A DNA stretch of 64,000 nt from Microbulbifer donghaiensis (lineage in GTDB: Bacteria > Pseudomonadota > Gammaproteobacteria > Pseudomonadales > Cellvibrionaceae): assembly GCF_900129095.1 (NCBI RefSeq), contig NZ_FQVA01000001.1, forward strand, positions 806,001 through 870,000, given 5' to 3'. The stretch's first letter is position 1. Each line of letters begins with the position of its first letter. Both the position numbers and the translations under genes were made by a program. Below, in pieces: positions 9,443-18,200 of the stretch. The notes beneath the pieces are model-generated. The model was not told the DNA's origin, ran no database searches, and saw only the letters and a list, made by a program, of their open reading frames with translations.

Positions 9443-10051
9443 ATGCAAACAGACATTGAACTGATCATTTTCGATCTGGGCGGCGTGCTGGTCGAACTCC
9501 AGCCCCACCCCTTCCCTCTGGCATGGCTGCCAGACGGACAGACATTCGACAGCGCCGGCTGGTTTAATTCAAAAACGGCGCTGCAGTTCGAGTGCGGGAA
9601 GATCTCTCCCGATGATTTTGCCAGGGGACTGCAACAGGAGTTGGACCTTGACGTCAGTACCGCCGAAATTATTGACCAGTTTACCCGCTGGCCTATTGGG
9701 CTCTACGAAGGCGCTCACGACTTACTGCTACAGCTGATGAGATCCCATCGCCTGGCCGCGCTCACCAATACCAATGCCCTGCACTGGCCGCGACTGATTG
9801 ACGAGTTCCATTTGCCGCAGTACTTCAGCAAGATCTTTTCCTCGCACCAGATGGCACTGGCCAAACCGGACCCGCGCGCCTTTCACCATGTGTTGGAGGC
9901 GATGGCCGTAGCGCCGGAGCGGGTGCTGTTCTTCGACGACAATCCGACCAACGTGGCCAGCGCCACGCAACTGGGAATTCGTGCCCACCGAGCCTGTTCC
10001 CTGAAACAGGTAATAGCCCAATTGCAAGAATCTGCATTGTTGACGGAATAG
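9443..10051 (+). CDS. HAD-IA phosphatase (YihX/epoxide-hydrolase-N-like)
   Basis: 202 aa. Motif I is IIFDLGGVLVEL (the DLGGVL variant typical of YihX and related HAD-IA members), motif II is ALTNTN, motif III is the lysine in ALAKPDPRAF and motif IV is FFDDNPTNVASA. YihX of E. coli dephosphorylates alpha-D-glucose 1-phosphate; a sugar-phosphate role is possible here but not shown. ATG 9443 fits the fold start. The acetyltransferase gene follows after 12 bases, so the two are likely co-transcribed. Confidence 0.85.
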   Translation: MQTDIELIIFDLGGVLVELQPHPFPLAWLPDGQTFDSAGWFNSKTALQFECGKISPDDFARGLQQELDLDVSTAEIIDQFTRWPIGLYEGAHDLLLQLMRSHRLAALTNTNALHWPRLIDEFHLPQYFSKIFSSHQMALAKPDPRAFHHVLEAMAVAPERVLFFDDNPTNVASATQLGIRAHRACSLKQVIAQLQESALLTE

Positions 10052-10063
10052 CGGGAGGAAATA

Positions 10064-10624
10064 GTGGCCGACTCTGAAAAAGCCAAAATGCTGCGCGGGG
10101 ACCTCTACAACGCAGCGGACACTGCGTTGGCACAGGATCGCCTGCGGGCGCGCCAGTTGTGCCACGAATACAACCTCTCGGCACCGGGTGCACGCTTAGA
10201 GCGAGAGAGCCTGCTGCAACGACTGCTCGGCACAAAACCTGAAAGCTGCACGATAGAGCCGATGTTCCGCTGCGACTACGGCTACAACATTCACCTCGGC
10301 GACAACTTTTACGCAAACTTCGACCTGATCATTCTCGATGTCTGTGAAGTGCGCATCGGTGCCAACTGTCTGTGCGGTCCGCGAGTCAGTATTCTGACGG
10401 CCACCCACCCCACCGATCCCGATGTGCGCCGCGGCGGCCTGGAGCTCGGACGCCCGATCAGTATCGGCGACAACGTCTGGATCAGTGCCGGTGCGATCAT
10501 CAATCCCGGAGTCACCATTGGCGATGATGCCATCATCGGATCCGGTGCCGTGGTAACCAGGAACATCGCGGCTGGAAGCACGGTCGGTGGGGTACCGGCA
10601 AGGGAGATTCGCCGCCTCGACTGA
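10064..10624 (+). CDS. Maltose/galactoside O-acetyltransferase-like enzyme
   Basis: 186 aa left-handed beta-helix (hexapeptide repeat) acetyltransferase of the Maa/NodL/LacA group. The N-terminal helical segment (MLRGDLYNAADTALAQDRLRAR) is the maltose acetyltransferase domain; IGANCLCGPRVSILTATHP carries the expected catalytic His of this family, and the repeats IGDNVWISAGAIINPGVTIG and IGDDAIIGSGAVVTRNIAAG form the coil. Acetylates a sugar hydroxyl with acetyl-CoA in the cytoplasm. GTG start with a strong GGGAGGAA eight bases ahead. Probably in an operon with the HAD phosphatase just upstream, which would pair two sugar-modifying enzymes. Confidence 0.88.
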   Translation: MADSEKAKMLRGDLYNAADTALAQDRLRARQLCHEYNLSAPGARLERESLLQRLLGTKPESCTIEPMFRCDYGYNIHLGDNFYANFDLIILDVCEVRIGANCLCGPRVSILTATHPTDPDVRRGGLELGRPISIGDNVWISAGAIINPGVTIGDDAIIGSGAVVTRNIAAGSTVGGVPAREIRRLD

Positions 10625-10709
10625 CGATTTCTCGTTGACCTTCCCCCCACGATAATGTCTAACCTCCTGATCAGTACAACGTCAGAGCGAATCTAGACAG
10701 GACTGCAAA

Positions 10710-11171
10710 ATGAAAGCGCTGGAAACCCGGATACCGCCACTGCTGCTCTTGCTTCTTTTCGCCGCCGCCATGTACGGCATCGCCACGCTTAAATTGGCCC
10801 GCTTTCACAGCGGAATTTTCGGGCTCGCAGTAACAGCCGTGCTCGTCGGCACTGGTTTCGTTTTCTGCTTACTCGCGGTATTTCAATTTCGACGTGCAGC
10901 CACCACGGTCAACCCCACAGCACCGGATAAGAGCACCGCACTGATAACCGATGGCATCTTTCGTATCAGCCGCAATCCGATGTATGTGGGATTTCTCGCG
11001 TTTTTGCTCGCCTGGGGGCTTTACCTATCCGATGGGCTTGCCCTACTCCTTGGCCTATTCTTCCAGCCCTATCTAACCGCATTTCAGATCGTGCCGGAGG
11101 AACGGGCACTGCGTAAACTATTTGGCGACAGCTACTGTACTTACCTATCGAACGTGCGTCGATGGCTGTAA
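10710..11171 (+). CDS. Isoprenylcysteine methyltransferase-like membrane protein
   Basis: 153 aa with about four hydrophobic segments (about residues 8-30, 37-60, 90-120). The C-terminal half has the ICMT/PEMT signature: GIFRISRNPMYVGF, then PYLTAFQIVPEERALRKLFGDSYCTYLSNVRRW, with the conserved E-E-x-L-x-x-F-G-x-x-Y pattern that binds S-adenosylmethionine. A methyltransferase in the inner membrane; the acceptor in bacteria is generally unknown. An AGGA lies 12 bases before the ATG. Confidence 0.82.
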   Translation: MKALETRIPPLLLLLLFAAAMYGIATLKLARFHSGIFGLAVTAVLVGTGFVFCLLAVFQFRRAATTVNPTAPDKSTALITDGIFRISRNPMYVGFLAFLLAWGLYLSDGLALLLGLFFQPYLTAFQIVPEERALRKLFGDSYCTYLSNVRRWL

Positions 11172-11489
11172 CCAAAACGGCAGGACGCCAACAATTCATT
11201 AGCCCGAATATGAGGCATTCGACTTGGCACTTTTGAAGAAATAGTTCTCAAATCCTGCGCGCATTTCAACTACTCCTTTGATACGCCCCCTCCGGGGATG
11301 ATGCCGTATCGCTATTCACCTAATTAGGCTTCATGACATACCTGAACCAAGGGTATGACCAGCGAAGAGTGGCCGTGCGGAGCCTGCATTCGTATCAGAG
11401 ATAAAACCTGCAAATATCCACGGTGCAGAGAAGGCGGTTGTCGAACCACTCAGAAAATAGAATAAATATGAATAATAAAGGTGATCCAA
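11172..11489 (+). other. Leader region of the amylase gene, 318 bp
   Basis: No ORF or hairpin of note. It ends in an AT-rich stretch (11456-11476) and the Shine-Dalgarno AAAGGTGAT (11477-11485) directly before ATG 11490. No malT- or catabolite-type operator could be identified with confidence. Confidence 0.5.
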
Positions 11490-13223
11490 ATGCGACACTT
11501 ACTCGCAATGATGAGTACACTGCTTCTGCTGTCGGCCTTCAGTGCCGCCAGCAACGCAGTGCCACGGACGGCCTTCGTCCACCTGTTTGAATGGCAGTGG
11601 GACGACATTGCCAGCGAATGTGAAAACTTTCTCGGACCCAAGGGGTTCGCTGCGGTGCAGGTATCCCCGCCGCAAAAATCCGTCAGTGGCAGTCAGTGGT
11701 GGACGCGCTACCAGCCCGTCAGCTACGCCATCGAAGGTCGCTCCGGCAGCCGCGCGCAGTTTGCCAGTATGGTCAGCCGCTGTAAGGCGGCGGGTGTCGA
11801 TATCTATGTCGATGCGGTGATCAATCATATGGCGGCCTGGGATCGCAGTTTCCCCGAAGTGCCTTACGGGCCCAACGATTTCCACAACTGCACCGATGAC
11901 ATCAATTACGGCGATGCCTGGTCTATCCAGAATTGTGACCTGGTGGGTCTCAATGACCTGAAGACCGAGTCCGACTATGTGCGCGGTAAAATTGCCGACT
12001 ACATGAATGACCTGATTGGCCTCGGCGTGGCCGGGTTTCGTATCGATGCCGCCAAACATATGCCCGCTGCGGATATCAATGCGATCAAGAGTCGCCTGAA
12101 CGGTAATCCCTATATTTTCCAGGAGGTTATCGGCGCGGGCGGCGAGCCCATTCAGGCTGCGGATTACACCTGGGTCGGCGATGTGACGGAATTCAATTTC
12201 ACCAACACCATAGGGCACTATTTCAAGCTGCGCGGGCCCCTGAAGGAGATCAGTAATATCGGCAGCTGGTCCGGCTGGCTGTCCAGCGACAACGCCATCA
12301 CCTTCGTCGCCAACCACGACAACCAGCGCCAGAACACCGACAACACCATTACTCACAAAGACGGCAGCAACGCCAACAACATGGCCCATGTGTTCACGCT
12401 CGGCTGGCCCTACGGCTACCCGAAAATCATGTCCAGTTACGACTGGAGCGATCACGACCAGGGCCCGCCCGCCCAGGGCGCAAGTTCCTGCGGCAACGGC
12501 TGGCTGTGTGAGCATCGCAGCCGGCCCATCGCCAATATGGTCGGTTTCCGCAACAATACCGCGGCCTACTGGGGCGTTACCGACTACTGGGACAATGGCA
12601 ACCACCAGATGGCCTGGGGCCGCGGCGGCCTGGGCTTCGTGGTGCTGAATATGGAGGGCAGCAACCTGAACCGCTCCTTCCAGACCGGCATGCCGGCGGG
12701 TACCTATTGCGACATCATTCACGGCGACTTCGACTACAGCGCGGGCACCTGCAGCGGCCCGACAATCACCGTGGACGGCAGTGGTAATGCCGCATTCAAT
12801 GTCTACTACCGCAATGCAGCCGCCATTCATGCGGGCGCCAAGGTGGGAGTGCCCTGCCCGGAATGCGGTGGCAATGCCGGAGGTGAAACCGGCGGCGGGT
12901 CCGGTGGCAGCAGTGGTGGCGGCAGCTCAGCGGTCGACGTGAGTTTCACCTGCCACAACGGCTACACCTACTGGGGTCAGAGTGTCTATGTGGTGGGCAA
13001 TACCGGCGAGCTGGGCAGCTGGGATCCCGCCCAGGCGAGAAAGCTCGACCCGGCGGCCTACCCCACCTGGAGCGGCAGCGTCGACATGCCGGCCAATACC
13101 GATGTGGAGTGGAAGTGCCTGAAGCGCGAAGAGGCCAACCCCGCCGCCGGCGTGGAGTGGCAGTCCGGTAGCAACAACCAGTTCAACACCTCCACCAACA
13201 GCTCTCCCACGGCTGCCTTCTAG
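11490..13223 (+). CDS. Secreted alpha-amylase, GH13 animal/chloride type, with CBM20
   Basis: 577 aa. Signal peptide about residues 1-23 (MRHLLAMMSTLLLLSAFSAASNA). The catalytic part (to about residue 460) opens with FVHLFEWQWDDIASECENFL, the hallmark of the animal-type amylases also found in Pseudoalteromonas (GH13 subfamily 32, by recall). Catalytic residues: Asp186 in GFRIDAAKH, Glu212 in IFQEV, Asp277 in FVANHDNQR. Arg184, Asn275 and Lys312 (GYPKIMSS) occupy the expected chloride-site positions. A Gly/Ser linker (about 462-485) leads to a CBM20 starch-binding domain (VYVVGNTGELGSWDP, about 486-577). Start: ATG 11490 has the Shine-Dalgarno AAAGGTGAT at the right distance; GTG 11481 overlaps it. 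Hydrolyses starch outside the cell. Confidence 0.94.
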   Translation: MRHLLAMMSTLLLLSAFSAASNAVPRTAFVHLFEWQWDDIASECENFLGPKGFAAVQVSPPQKSVSGSQWWTRYQPVSYAIEGRSGSRAQFASMVSRCKAAGVDIYVDAVINHMAAWDRSFPEVPYGPNDFHNCTDDINYGDAWSIQNCDLVGLNDLKTESDYVRGKIADYMNDLIGLGVAGFRIDAAKHMPAADINAIKSRLNGNPYIFQEVIGAGGEPIQAADYTWVGDVTEFNFTNTIGHYFKLRGPLKEISNIGSWSGWLSSDNAITFVANHDNQRQNTDNTITHKDGSNANNMAHVFTLGWPYGYPKIMSSYDWSDHDQGPPAQGASSCGNGWLCEHRSRPIANMVGFRNNTAAYWGVTDYWDNGNHQMAWGRGGLGFVVLNMEGSNLNRSFQTGMPAGTYCDIIHGDFDYSAGTCSGPTITVDGSGNAAFNVYYRNAAAIHAGAKVGVPCPECGGNAGGETGGGSGGSSGGGSSAVDVSFTCHNGYTYWGQSVYVVGNTGELGSWDPAQARKLDPAAYPTWSGSVDMPANTDVEWKCLKREEANPAAGVEWQSGSNNQFNTSTNSSPTAAF

Positions 13224-13231
13224 GCCCACTT

Positions 13232-13261
13232 TTCGCCTGGCGGCTGAAGCCGCCAGGCGAA
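13232..13261 (+). terminator. GC-rich hairpin after the amylase gene
   Basis: A 13-bp stem TTCGCCTGGCGGC / GCCGCCAGGCGAA around a TGAA tetraloop, nine bases after the stop codon. No T-run follows, so it may be a weak terminator or an mRNA 3'-end stabiliser. Confidence 0.6.
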
Positions 13262-13409
13262 CGCCGCCCTGCCGATTTCTCCCGGTTGCCTTAACCGGTA
13301 CCTTGCACCCATCCAAACTCGCCTCTGCCAACTCTCGCCGCAAGCGCCATAGATCGCCGCCATAGCGCCCCGACACTAACATCCAGACTGGAGTGACCGG
13401 AGAGGTGCG

Positions 13410-14504
13410 ATGGCCAGTATCCCCGATGAGCCCTATCGCGGCGCCATAGGAGATCTGCGAGCCCTGCAACAGCCGGGACTGGAGACCTTCAGGCGCTACA
13501 TATACGGAGACCTGCCCGCTCCGCCAATCTGGCGGCTGACCGGCATGCTGCCGACCGAGGCGGGTCTCGGCAAGGCGACCTACTCGATGCCCGTTACTCC
13601 ATGGCTGGCAGACGGCACCGGTATCTACTGGGGCGGTATCTATGCGCTCCTCGCCGATGCCCCACTCGCATCAGCTATCTGGACCACCTTGCCCGCCGGC
13701 AAGGTGCTGACCACCTCCGAACTGAACATGTGTTTTCTCCGTCCCCTTTCCGAGAGCACCCGCAATATGGTGGCGCGCGCGGCGACGGTGCACTCGGGCA
13801 GCCAGGTGGGACTGTCCACAGTGCAGATTACGGATCAGGACGGCCGCACACTGGCGTTTGGCAGTACCCGCTGCCTTATTGCGGACTTTCCGGTCGATCC
13901 GCAAGAGAAGTTCGAAGAGCCGGACCTGGGCCCCAGTGATCCGACAGATCCGTTTCTGCGGGATTCTCCCGCATCGAATTTCTGTGACCTGAAAAAGCTT
14001 GGCAAGCAGACACCGATAGAACTTCAGCAGGTGACTATCGACGAGGGGCGCACCCACCCAGTCTGGCAGTTGACCGGCTATAGGGCACGGGAGATCGACG
14101 ATGGCTATTGCAAGTCGACGATCCCCTCTTCCCCCTGGTTCTCGCTCGGCAGCTTTTCCATCTACGGCGGCCTGTTGGCCTGGGCCGCGGACATGACCAT
14201 GGGGGCGGCGGTCTACTCCACGCTGCCAGCCGGGGACCTCTTCGCCACGCTGGACATGCATATCCGCTTTATCCGCCCGGCAAGCATCGATAGCGGTGAC
14301 CTCACACTGACCGGCAAGGTCCACCACCGCGGCCGGCAGCTGCGCGTAGCTTCCTGCGATATTGATAACGCCGAGGGCAAGCGCGTGGCAATGACCACGG
14401 GTTCAGCGCTGGTGATCCCCGGGGGCGCGCGGATGCTGAGCGAAGGGCAGAAGCCCGAGGAAATTATCGCGAGCGCGACCGCGCGCAAACCCCGCTCCGA
14501 TTGA
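13410..14504 (+). CDS. Double-hotdog acyl-CoA thioesterase family protein
   Basis: 364 aa built from two related halves. Each half has the same succession: IWRLTGMLPTEAGLGKATYSMPVTPWLADG ... GGIYALLADAPLASAIWTTLPAG (about 46-100) and VWQLTGYRAREIDDGYCKSTIP ... GGLLAWAADMTMGAAVYSTLPAGD (about 215-275), i.e. two hotdog folds of the PaaI/4HBT type, each with the active-site-like Asp in the central helix (LADAPLA, AADMTMG). Cytoplasmic; hydrolyses an unidentified acyl-CoA. ATG 13410 with GGAGAGG eight bases upstream. Both halves keep the helix signature, so neither looks degenerate. Confidence 0.8.
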   Translation: MASIPDEPYRGAIGDLRALQQPGLETFRRYIYGDLPAPPIWRLTGMLPTEAGLGKATYSMPVTPWLADGTGIYWGGIYALLADAPLASAIWTTLPAGKVLTTSELNMCFLRPLSESTRNMVARAATVHSGSQVGLSTVQITDQDGRTLAFGSTRCLIADFPVDPQEKFEEPDLGPSDPTDPFLRDSPASNFCDLKKLGKQTPIELQQVTIDEGRTHPVWQLTGYRAREIDDGYCKSTIPSSPWFSLGSFSIYGGLLAWAADMTMGAAVYSTLPAGDLFATLDMHIRFIRPASIDSGDLTLTGKVHHRGRQLRVASCDIDNAEGKRVAMTTGSALVIPGGARMLSEGQKPEEIIASATARKPRSD

Positions 14505-14582
14505 GCAACTTCTATCACCAGACACCGCTGTAACCCAGACGAATACACTGGCCGCAGTCACAGTCCAAATTAGAACCGACGT

Positions 14583-14612
14583 CAGGCAACCATTCAGTAG
14601 CCTGGCCTTTTT
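14583..14612 (+). terminator. Possible weak terminator after the thioesterase gene
   Basis: CAGGC (14583-14587) and GCCTG (14600-14604) can form a 5-bp stem with a 12-base loop, followed by GCCTTTTTG. The stem is short, so this is tentative. Confidence 0.35.
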
Positions 14613-14721
14613 GTGTATCATCCCCACCCTTTAGCGCATTTTTTAACCAAAACATCCATTAACGGCTGGCCCGGACACAGTGCGGCTGGCCAATACAAGA
14701 ACGACGCTATAGGAAAGATTG

Positions 14722-16323
14722 ATGACGACAAGCGCCTCTCCCAGCGAACAGTCACAGGTGCCGGCCGAGCAGAGGAAGGGCTTCACGCGCTTCCTGGATA
14801 CCGTAGAGTGGCTCGGCAATCTGCTGCCTCACCCGATCACCCTGTTTGCCATGTTCGCCATCGGTGTCGTGATCATCAGTGGTATTGCCTCTTATTTCGG
14901 CCTGGCCGTGGCGGATCCGCGCCCGCTGGGGGCCGCCGGCCGCGCGCCGGACGGCGTGATCGAGGTATTCAACCTGTTCAGCGGCGAGGGATTGCGGATC
15001 ATCGTCACCAGTTTGGTGACCAATTTCACCGGCTTTGCGCCGCTGGGCACAGTGCTGGTGGCACTGCTCGGCGTCGGCGTGGCCGAACACTCGGGGCTGC
15101 TAAGCGCGGCTGTGCGCGGCCTGGTGATGCAGGCATCCAAGCGCACCGTGACCGTTATCGTGGTCTTCGCCGGCATCCTGTCCAACACCGCCTCTGAGCT
15201 GGGCTACGTGGTGCTGATTCCGCTGGCGGCGATGATCTTCCACTCCCTCGGCCGCCACCCGCTGGCGGGTCTGGCCGCGGCCTTCGCCGGGGTCTCCGGT
15301 GGCTACAGCGCCAACCTGCTGCTGGGAACCGTGGATCCGCTGCTGTCCGGCATCACCGAATCCGCCGCCCATATGATTGACCCGACCTACACCGTCGGTC
15401 CGGAGGTGAACTGGTTCTTCATGATCGCCAGCACCTTCCTAATCACCGCCGTCGGCAGCTGGGTAACCATCGCCATCGTCGAGCCGAAGCTGGGCGTGTA
15501 CGACCCGAAGGAAGCCGCCGTCGACCTGTCCCAAGACAAGATGGGTGCGCTGACTGCCGCCGAGAAACGCGGCCTGAAATACGCCGGTCTGGCGGTGCTT
15601 GGCGTTTGCGCGCTACTGGCGATTTCCATCGTCCCCGAGTGGGGTGTGCTGCGGAATCAGGCGACGGGTGAAGTTGCCGGCTCGCCTTTCCTGAAGGGCA
15701 TAGTCGCGCTGATCGTGGTCTTTTTTGCCGTGCCGGGCTTCGTCTACGGTCGTGTGATCGGGACCATGCGCAACGATCGCGATGTGATCAATGCGATGTC
15801 CAAGAGCATGGGCACCATGGGCATGTACATTGTGTTGGTGTTCTTCGCCGCGCAGTTCGTGGCCTTCTTCAAGATTACCAACCTGGGCACCATCTTCGCG
15901 GTGCTGGGTGCCGACGCGCTGCAGAGCATTGGTCTCACCGGCCCGCTGGTATTCCTGTTCTTCATCATGATGTGCGGCTTTGTGAATCTGTCGCTGGGCA
16001 GCGCCTCGGCCCAGTGGGCCGTAACCGCGCCCATCTTCGTTCCCATGCTGATGCTGCTGGGCTACGCGCCGGAAGTGATCCAGGCCGCTTACCGCATCGG
16101 CGATTCGGTAACCAATATCATCACGCCGATGATGAGCTATTTCGGCCTGATCGTGTCCTTCGCCACACGCTACAAGAAAGACCTGGGCATGGGTACCCTG
16201 ATTGCCACCATGATCCCCTACTCCATCTTTTTCTTTATCGGCTGGACCGCCTTGTTCTTTATCTGGGTATTCGCACTCGGCATGCCGGTGGGCCCGGGCG
16301 CGGCGACTTACTATAGCCCCTGA
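14722..16323 (+). CDS. AbgT-family transporter (first copy)
   Basis: 533 aa integral inner-membrane protein with about nine or more hydrophobic spans plus re-entrant segments. AbgT signatures: FTGFAPLGTVLVALLGVGVAEHSG, HPLAGLAAAFAGVSGGYSAN, GFVNLSLGSASAQWAVTAPIFVPM and YRIGDSVTNIITPMMSYF. E. coli AbgT imports p-aminobenzoyl-glutamate; structurally studied homologues (MtrF, YdaH) export sulfonamides and folate precursors. The direction is not predictable here, and no abgAB hydrolase genes are adjacent, which argues against a dedicated PABA-Glu uptake operon. Start: ATG 14722, preceded by AGGAAAG; TTG 14719 is less likely. A paralogue lies at 29755-31323. Confidence 0.92.
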   Translation: MTTSASPSEQSQVPAEQRKGFTRFLDTVEWLGNLLPHPITLFAMFAIGVVIISGIASYFGLAVADPRPLGAAGRAPDGVIEVFNLFSGEGLRIIVTSLVTNFTGFAPLGTVLVALLGVGVAEHSGLLSAAVRGLVMQASKRTVTVIVVFAGILSNTASELGYVVLIPLAAMIFHSLGRHPLAGLAAAFAGVSGGYSANLLLGTVDPLLSGITESAAHMIDPTYTVGPEVNWFFMIASTFLITAVGSWVTIAIVEPKLGVYDPKEAAVDLSQDKMGALTAAEKRGLKYAGLAVLGVCALLAISIVPEWGVLRNQATGEVAGSPFLKGIVALIVVFFAVPGFVYGRVIGTMRNDRDVINAMSKSMGTMGMYIVLVFFAAQFVAFFKITNLGTIFAVLGADALQSIGLTGPLVFLFFIMMCGFVNLSLGSASAQWAVTAPIFVPMLMLLGYAPEVIQAAYRIGDSVTNIITPMMSYFGLIVSFATRYKKDLGMGTLIATMIPYSIFFFIGWTALFFIWVFALGMPVGPGAATYYSP

Positions 16324-16329
16324 CATCCA

Positions 16330-16371
16330 ATCACCGCCGCGGGCAGCCTGCGGGCTGCCCGCGGCGGTGAT
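16330..16371 (+). terminator. Strong hairpin terminator of the first AbgT gene
   Basis: A 19-bp perfect stem (16330-16348 with 16353-16371), core CACCGCCGCGGGCAGCC, loop TGCG, followed by TTCCGTT. It starts seven bases after the transporter stop codon. Confidence 0.85.
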
Positions 16372-16438
16372 TTCCGTTACAGTGCGCCTTTAACTCTGTT
16401 CAACTCCCCACGGGGACACTACCTCCGGATTAACCGCC

Positions 16439-16975
16439 ATGAGTTCACTGCAGGATCAACTGCTGAAAGCCGGTCTCGTCGACAGCAAAAAAGCCAAGCA
16501 GGTCAGCAAGGAAAAGCGCAAGCAGCAGAAGGTTGCGAAGAAATCCGCACAGCCGCTCGTCGATGAAGCCAAGGCTGCGGCCCAGCAGTCCCGCGCCGAA
16601 AAGGCGGCCCGCGACCGCGCCCTGAATGCCGAGCGCGATGCCGCCGCGCAGAAGAAGGCTATCGCTGCCCAGATCAAGCAACTGGTGCAGAGCAACCGCC
16701 AGTCGAAAGGTAACGGCGACATTGCCTACAACTTTACCTTCGACAAAAAGATCAAAACCATTTATGTCACTGAAGCCATTCGCGACCATTTGGTGGCGGG
16801 CAGACTGGTGATCGTCGGCCTCGACGAGCAGTTTGACCTGGTGCCGCGGGTGATTGCCGACAAGATCGCCGAGCGCAATGCCGACATCGTCGTCAAGACC
16901 GCGGTGGACAGCAGCGCGGTGGATGAAGACGATCCCTACGCGGACTACCAGATTCCCGACGATCTGATGTGGTAA
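16439..16975 (+). CDS. DUF2058 (YaiL-like) protein
   Basis: 178 aa, cytoplasmic. The N-terminal half is a basic, helical, Lys/Ala/Gln-rich segment (KKAKQVSKEKRKQQKVAKKS, then AAAQQSRAEKAARDRALNAERD), probably a coiled coil or nucleic-acid-binding region. The C-terminal half has the conserved core IAYNFTFDKKIKTIYVTEAIRDHLVAGRL and the acidic tail DEDDPYADYQIPDDLMW. Known as YaiL or 'nucleoprotein/polynucleotide-associated enzyme'; biochemical function is not established. The DUF1415 gene starts on the base after its stop codon, so the two are surely co-transcribed. Confidence 0.88.
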   Translation: MSSLQDQLLKAGLVDSKKAKQVSKEKRKQQKVAKKSAQPLVDEAKAAAQQSRAEKAARDRALNAERDAAAQKKAIAAQIKQLVQSNRQSKGNGDIAYNFTFDKKIKTIYVTEAIRDHLVAGRLVIVGLDEQFDLVPRVIADKIAERNADIVVKTAVDSSAVDEDDPYADYQIPDDLMW

Positions 16976-17533
16976 GTGGCCGCATTGATGGATCAGGAAA
17001 TCGTCGACTCGGTACAGCAGTGGCTGCGGGATGTGGTGGTTGGCCTGAACCTGTGCCCTTTTGCGCGCAAGCCCATGCGCGCCGGCCAGATCCGCTACAA
17101 GGTGAGCGAGGCGCGGGACGATGAATCGCTGATGGCGGAACTACTGGAGGAGTTTCGGCTGCTGGACAACACCCCGGTAGAGGAACTGGAAACCACCCTG
17201 CTGATAGTGCCGCAGCACCTGCAGGAGTTTGCCGATTTCAACCAGTTCCTCGACCTGGCCGAGTGGTTGATAGAGCGCCAGGAATACACGGGCATCTATC
17301 AGCTCGCCACCTTTCATCCGGACTACCAATTTGCCGGCACCCGGCCCGACGATGCCGAAAACCTGACCAACCGCACCCCCTATCCGATCCTGCACCTGTT
17401 GCGGGAAGCGAGCCTGGCGCGTGCGCTGGAGAATTATCCGGATCCGGAGTCCATACCTGCAAACAACATCCGCCGGGTTGAAGGACTGAGCGAAGAGCAG
17501 AAGCGCCTGCTGTTTCCGTATCTGTTCTGCTGA
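16976..17533 (+). CDS. DUF1415 protein
   Basis: 185 aa, cytoplasmic, of unknown function. Typical family features are WLRDVVVGLNLCPFARKP near the N-terminus (conserved Cys-Pro-Phe), ETTLLIVPQHLQEFADFN, and FHPDYQFAGTRPDDAENLTNRTPYPILHLLREAS, which is nearly invariant in the family. Start: GTG 16976 directly abuts the DUF2058 stop, suggesting translational coupling; ATG 16988 (MDQEIVDS) is the alternative. Confidence 0.87.
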   Translation: MAALMDQEIVDSVQQWLRDVVVGLNLCPFARKPMRAGQIRYKVSEARDDESLMAELLEEFRLLDNTPVEELETTLLIVPQHLQEFADFNQFLDLAEWLIERQEYTGIYQLATFHPDYQFAGTRPDDAENLTNRTPYPILHLLREASLARALENYPDPESIPANNIRRVEGLSEEQKRLLFPYLFC

Positions 17534-17614
17534 CCTTGTTGATCGACTTAGTGCTATAGCGATAAGCAGAATTAGTCAGCCCCAATATCAATAAAACAAT
17601 AAAAGGATTCTGCC

Positions 17615-18040
17615 ATGCCCTCACCAAGTCCTATCCTGGCGCCGGTCGTTGCCCTGGTCGCCTGGTCGCTGGTCATGTGGCTGTGGATGTACGCGACCCG
17701 ACTGCCGGCCATTCGCCAAGCACAGTTGAAGCTGGATCCGCAGGCACCCCGCGGCGAGCAGATGAGCACCCTACCCGCCGCTGTGCGCTGGAAGGCAGAC
17801 AATTACAATCACCTGATGGAGCAGCCCACTCTCTTTTATGCGGTTGCACTCGCCCTGGCACTGATGGGCGAAGGCGATGGCGCGAACCTGCTGTTCGCCT
17901 GGGGCTATGTTGTGACACGAGTGCTGCACAGCCTGCTGCAGGCACTGCTCAACAAGATCGAATTGCGTTTCGGTCTTTTTGTGTTGTCGACGCTGATGTT
18001 GTTCGGGCTGACGATCAACGCCTCGCTGCACCTGATCTAG
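17615..18040 (+). CDS. MAPEG-family membrane protein
   Basis: 141 aa with four hydrophobic spans (about residues 5-28, 68-85, 88-108, 117-138). The MAPEG pattern is in VRWKADNYNHLMEQPTLFYAVALALAL (the N-H-x-x-E-x-P-x-x-F-Y motif) and GYVVTRVLHSLLQALLNKIELRFG. Bacterial members are membrane glutathione-transferase relatives; the substrate is unknown. AAAAGGATTC is a good ribosome site. Its TAG stop is part of the CTAG target copy that flanks the mobile element immediately downstream; with CTAG present before insertion, the coding sequence would have ended at the same place. Confidence 0.87.
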   Translation: MPSPSPILAPVVALVAWSLVMWLWMYATRLPAIRQAQLKLDPQAPRGEQMSTLPAAVRWKADNYNHLMEQPTLFYAVALALALMGEGDGANLLFAWGYVVTRVLHSLLQALLNKIELRFGLFVLSTLMLFGLTINASLHLI

Positions 18041-18200
18041 CCCGGATATTGCACCAGGCCGCTCGATATTTAAATTAACCGATTGGTTTTACTTAAGTAT
18101 TTTGAGTTAGCCGCAGCGTACAAAGTGTCACCGGCCGCCGCTGGCCGCGCCCTCGCTTGATCTCAGCGCGATCATCGCGGCCCCTGGTGCAATATCCGGG
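18041..18200. mobile_element. MITE-like element A, 160 bp, 18-bp perfect terminal inverted repeats
   Basis: The left end CCCGGATATTGCACCAGG (18041-18058) is the exact reverse complement of 18183-18200. The element is bounded on both sides by CTAG (18037-18040 and 18201-18204), which fits a 4-bp target duplication of a CTAG site. It has no ORF and an AT-rich left half (TATTTAAATTAACC) against a GC-rich right half. The palindromy continues imperfectly inside the ends (CCGC / GCGG offset by two bases). Seen: repeats and flanks. Inferred: non-autonomous insertion element mobilised in trans by a transposase that targets CTAG (IS5-type enzymes are one possibility); the parent IS is not identified. 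Confidence 0.75.

Noticed and set aside
9313-9459. A 48-codon open frame that overlaps the start of the HAD gene and could be a leader peptide.
   Set aside because: Weak ribosome site, no recognisable sequence, no attenuator-like hairpin nearby; too short to support.
11220-11245. TTGGCAC reminiscent of a sigma-54 -24 element upstream of the amylase.
   Set aside because: The matching TTGC at -12 spacing is absent.
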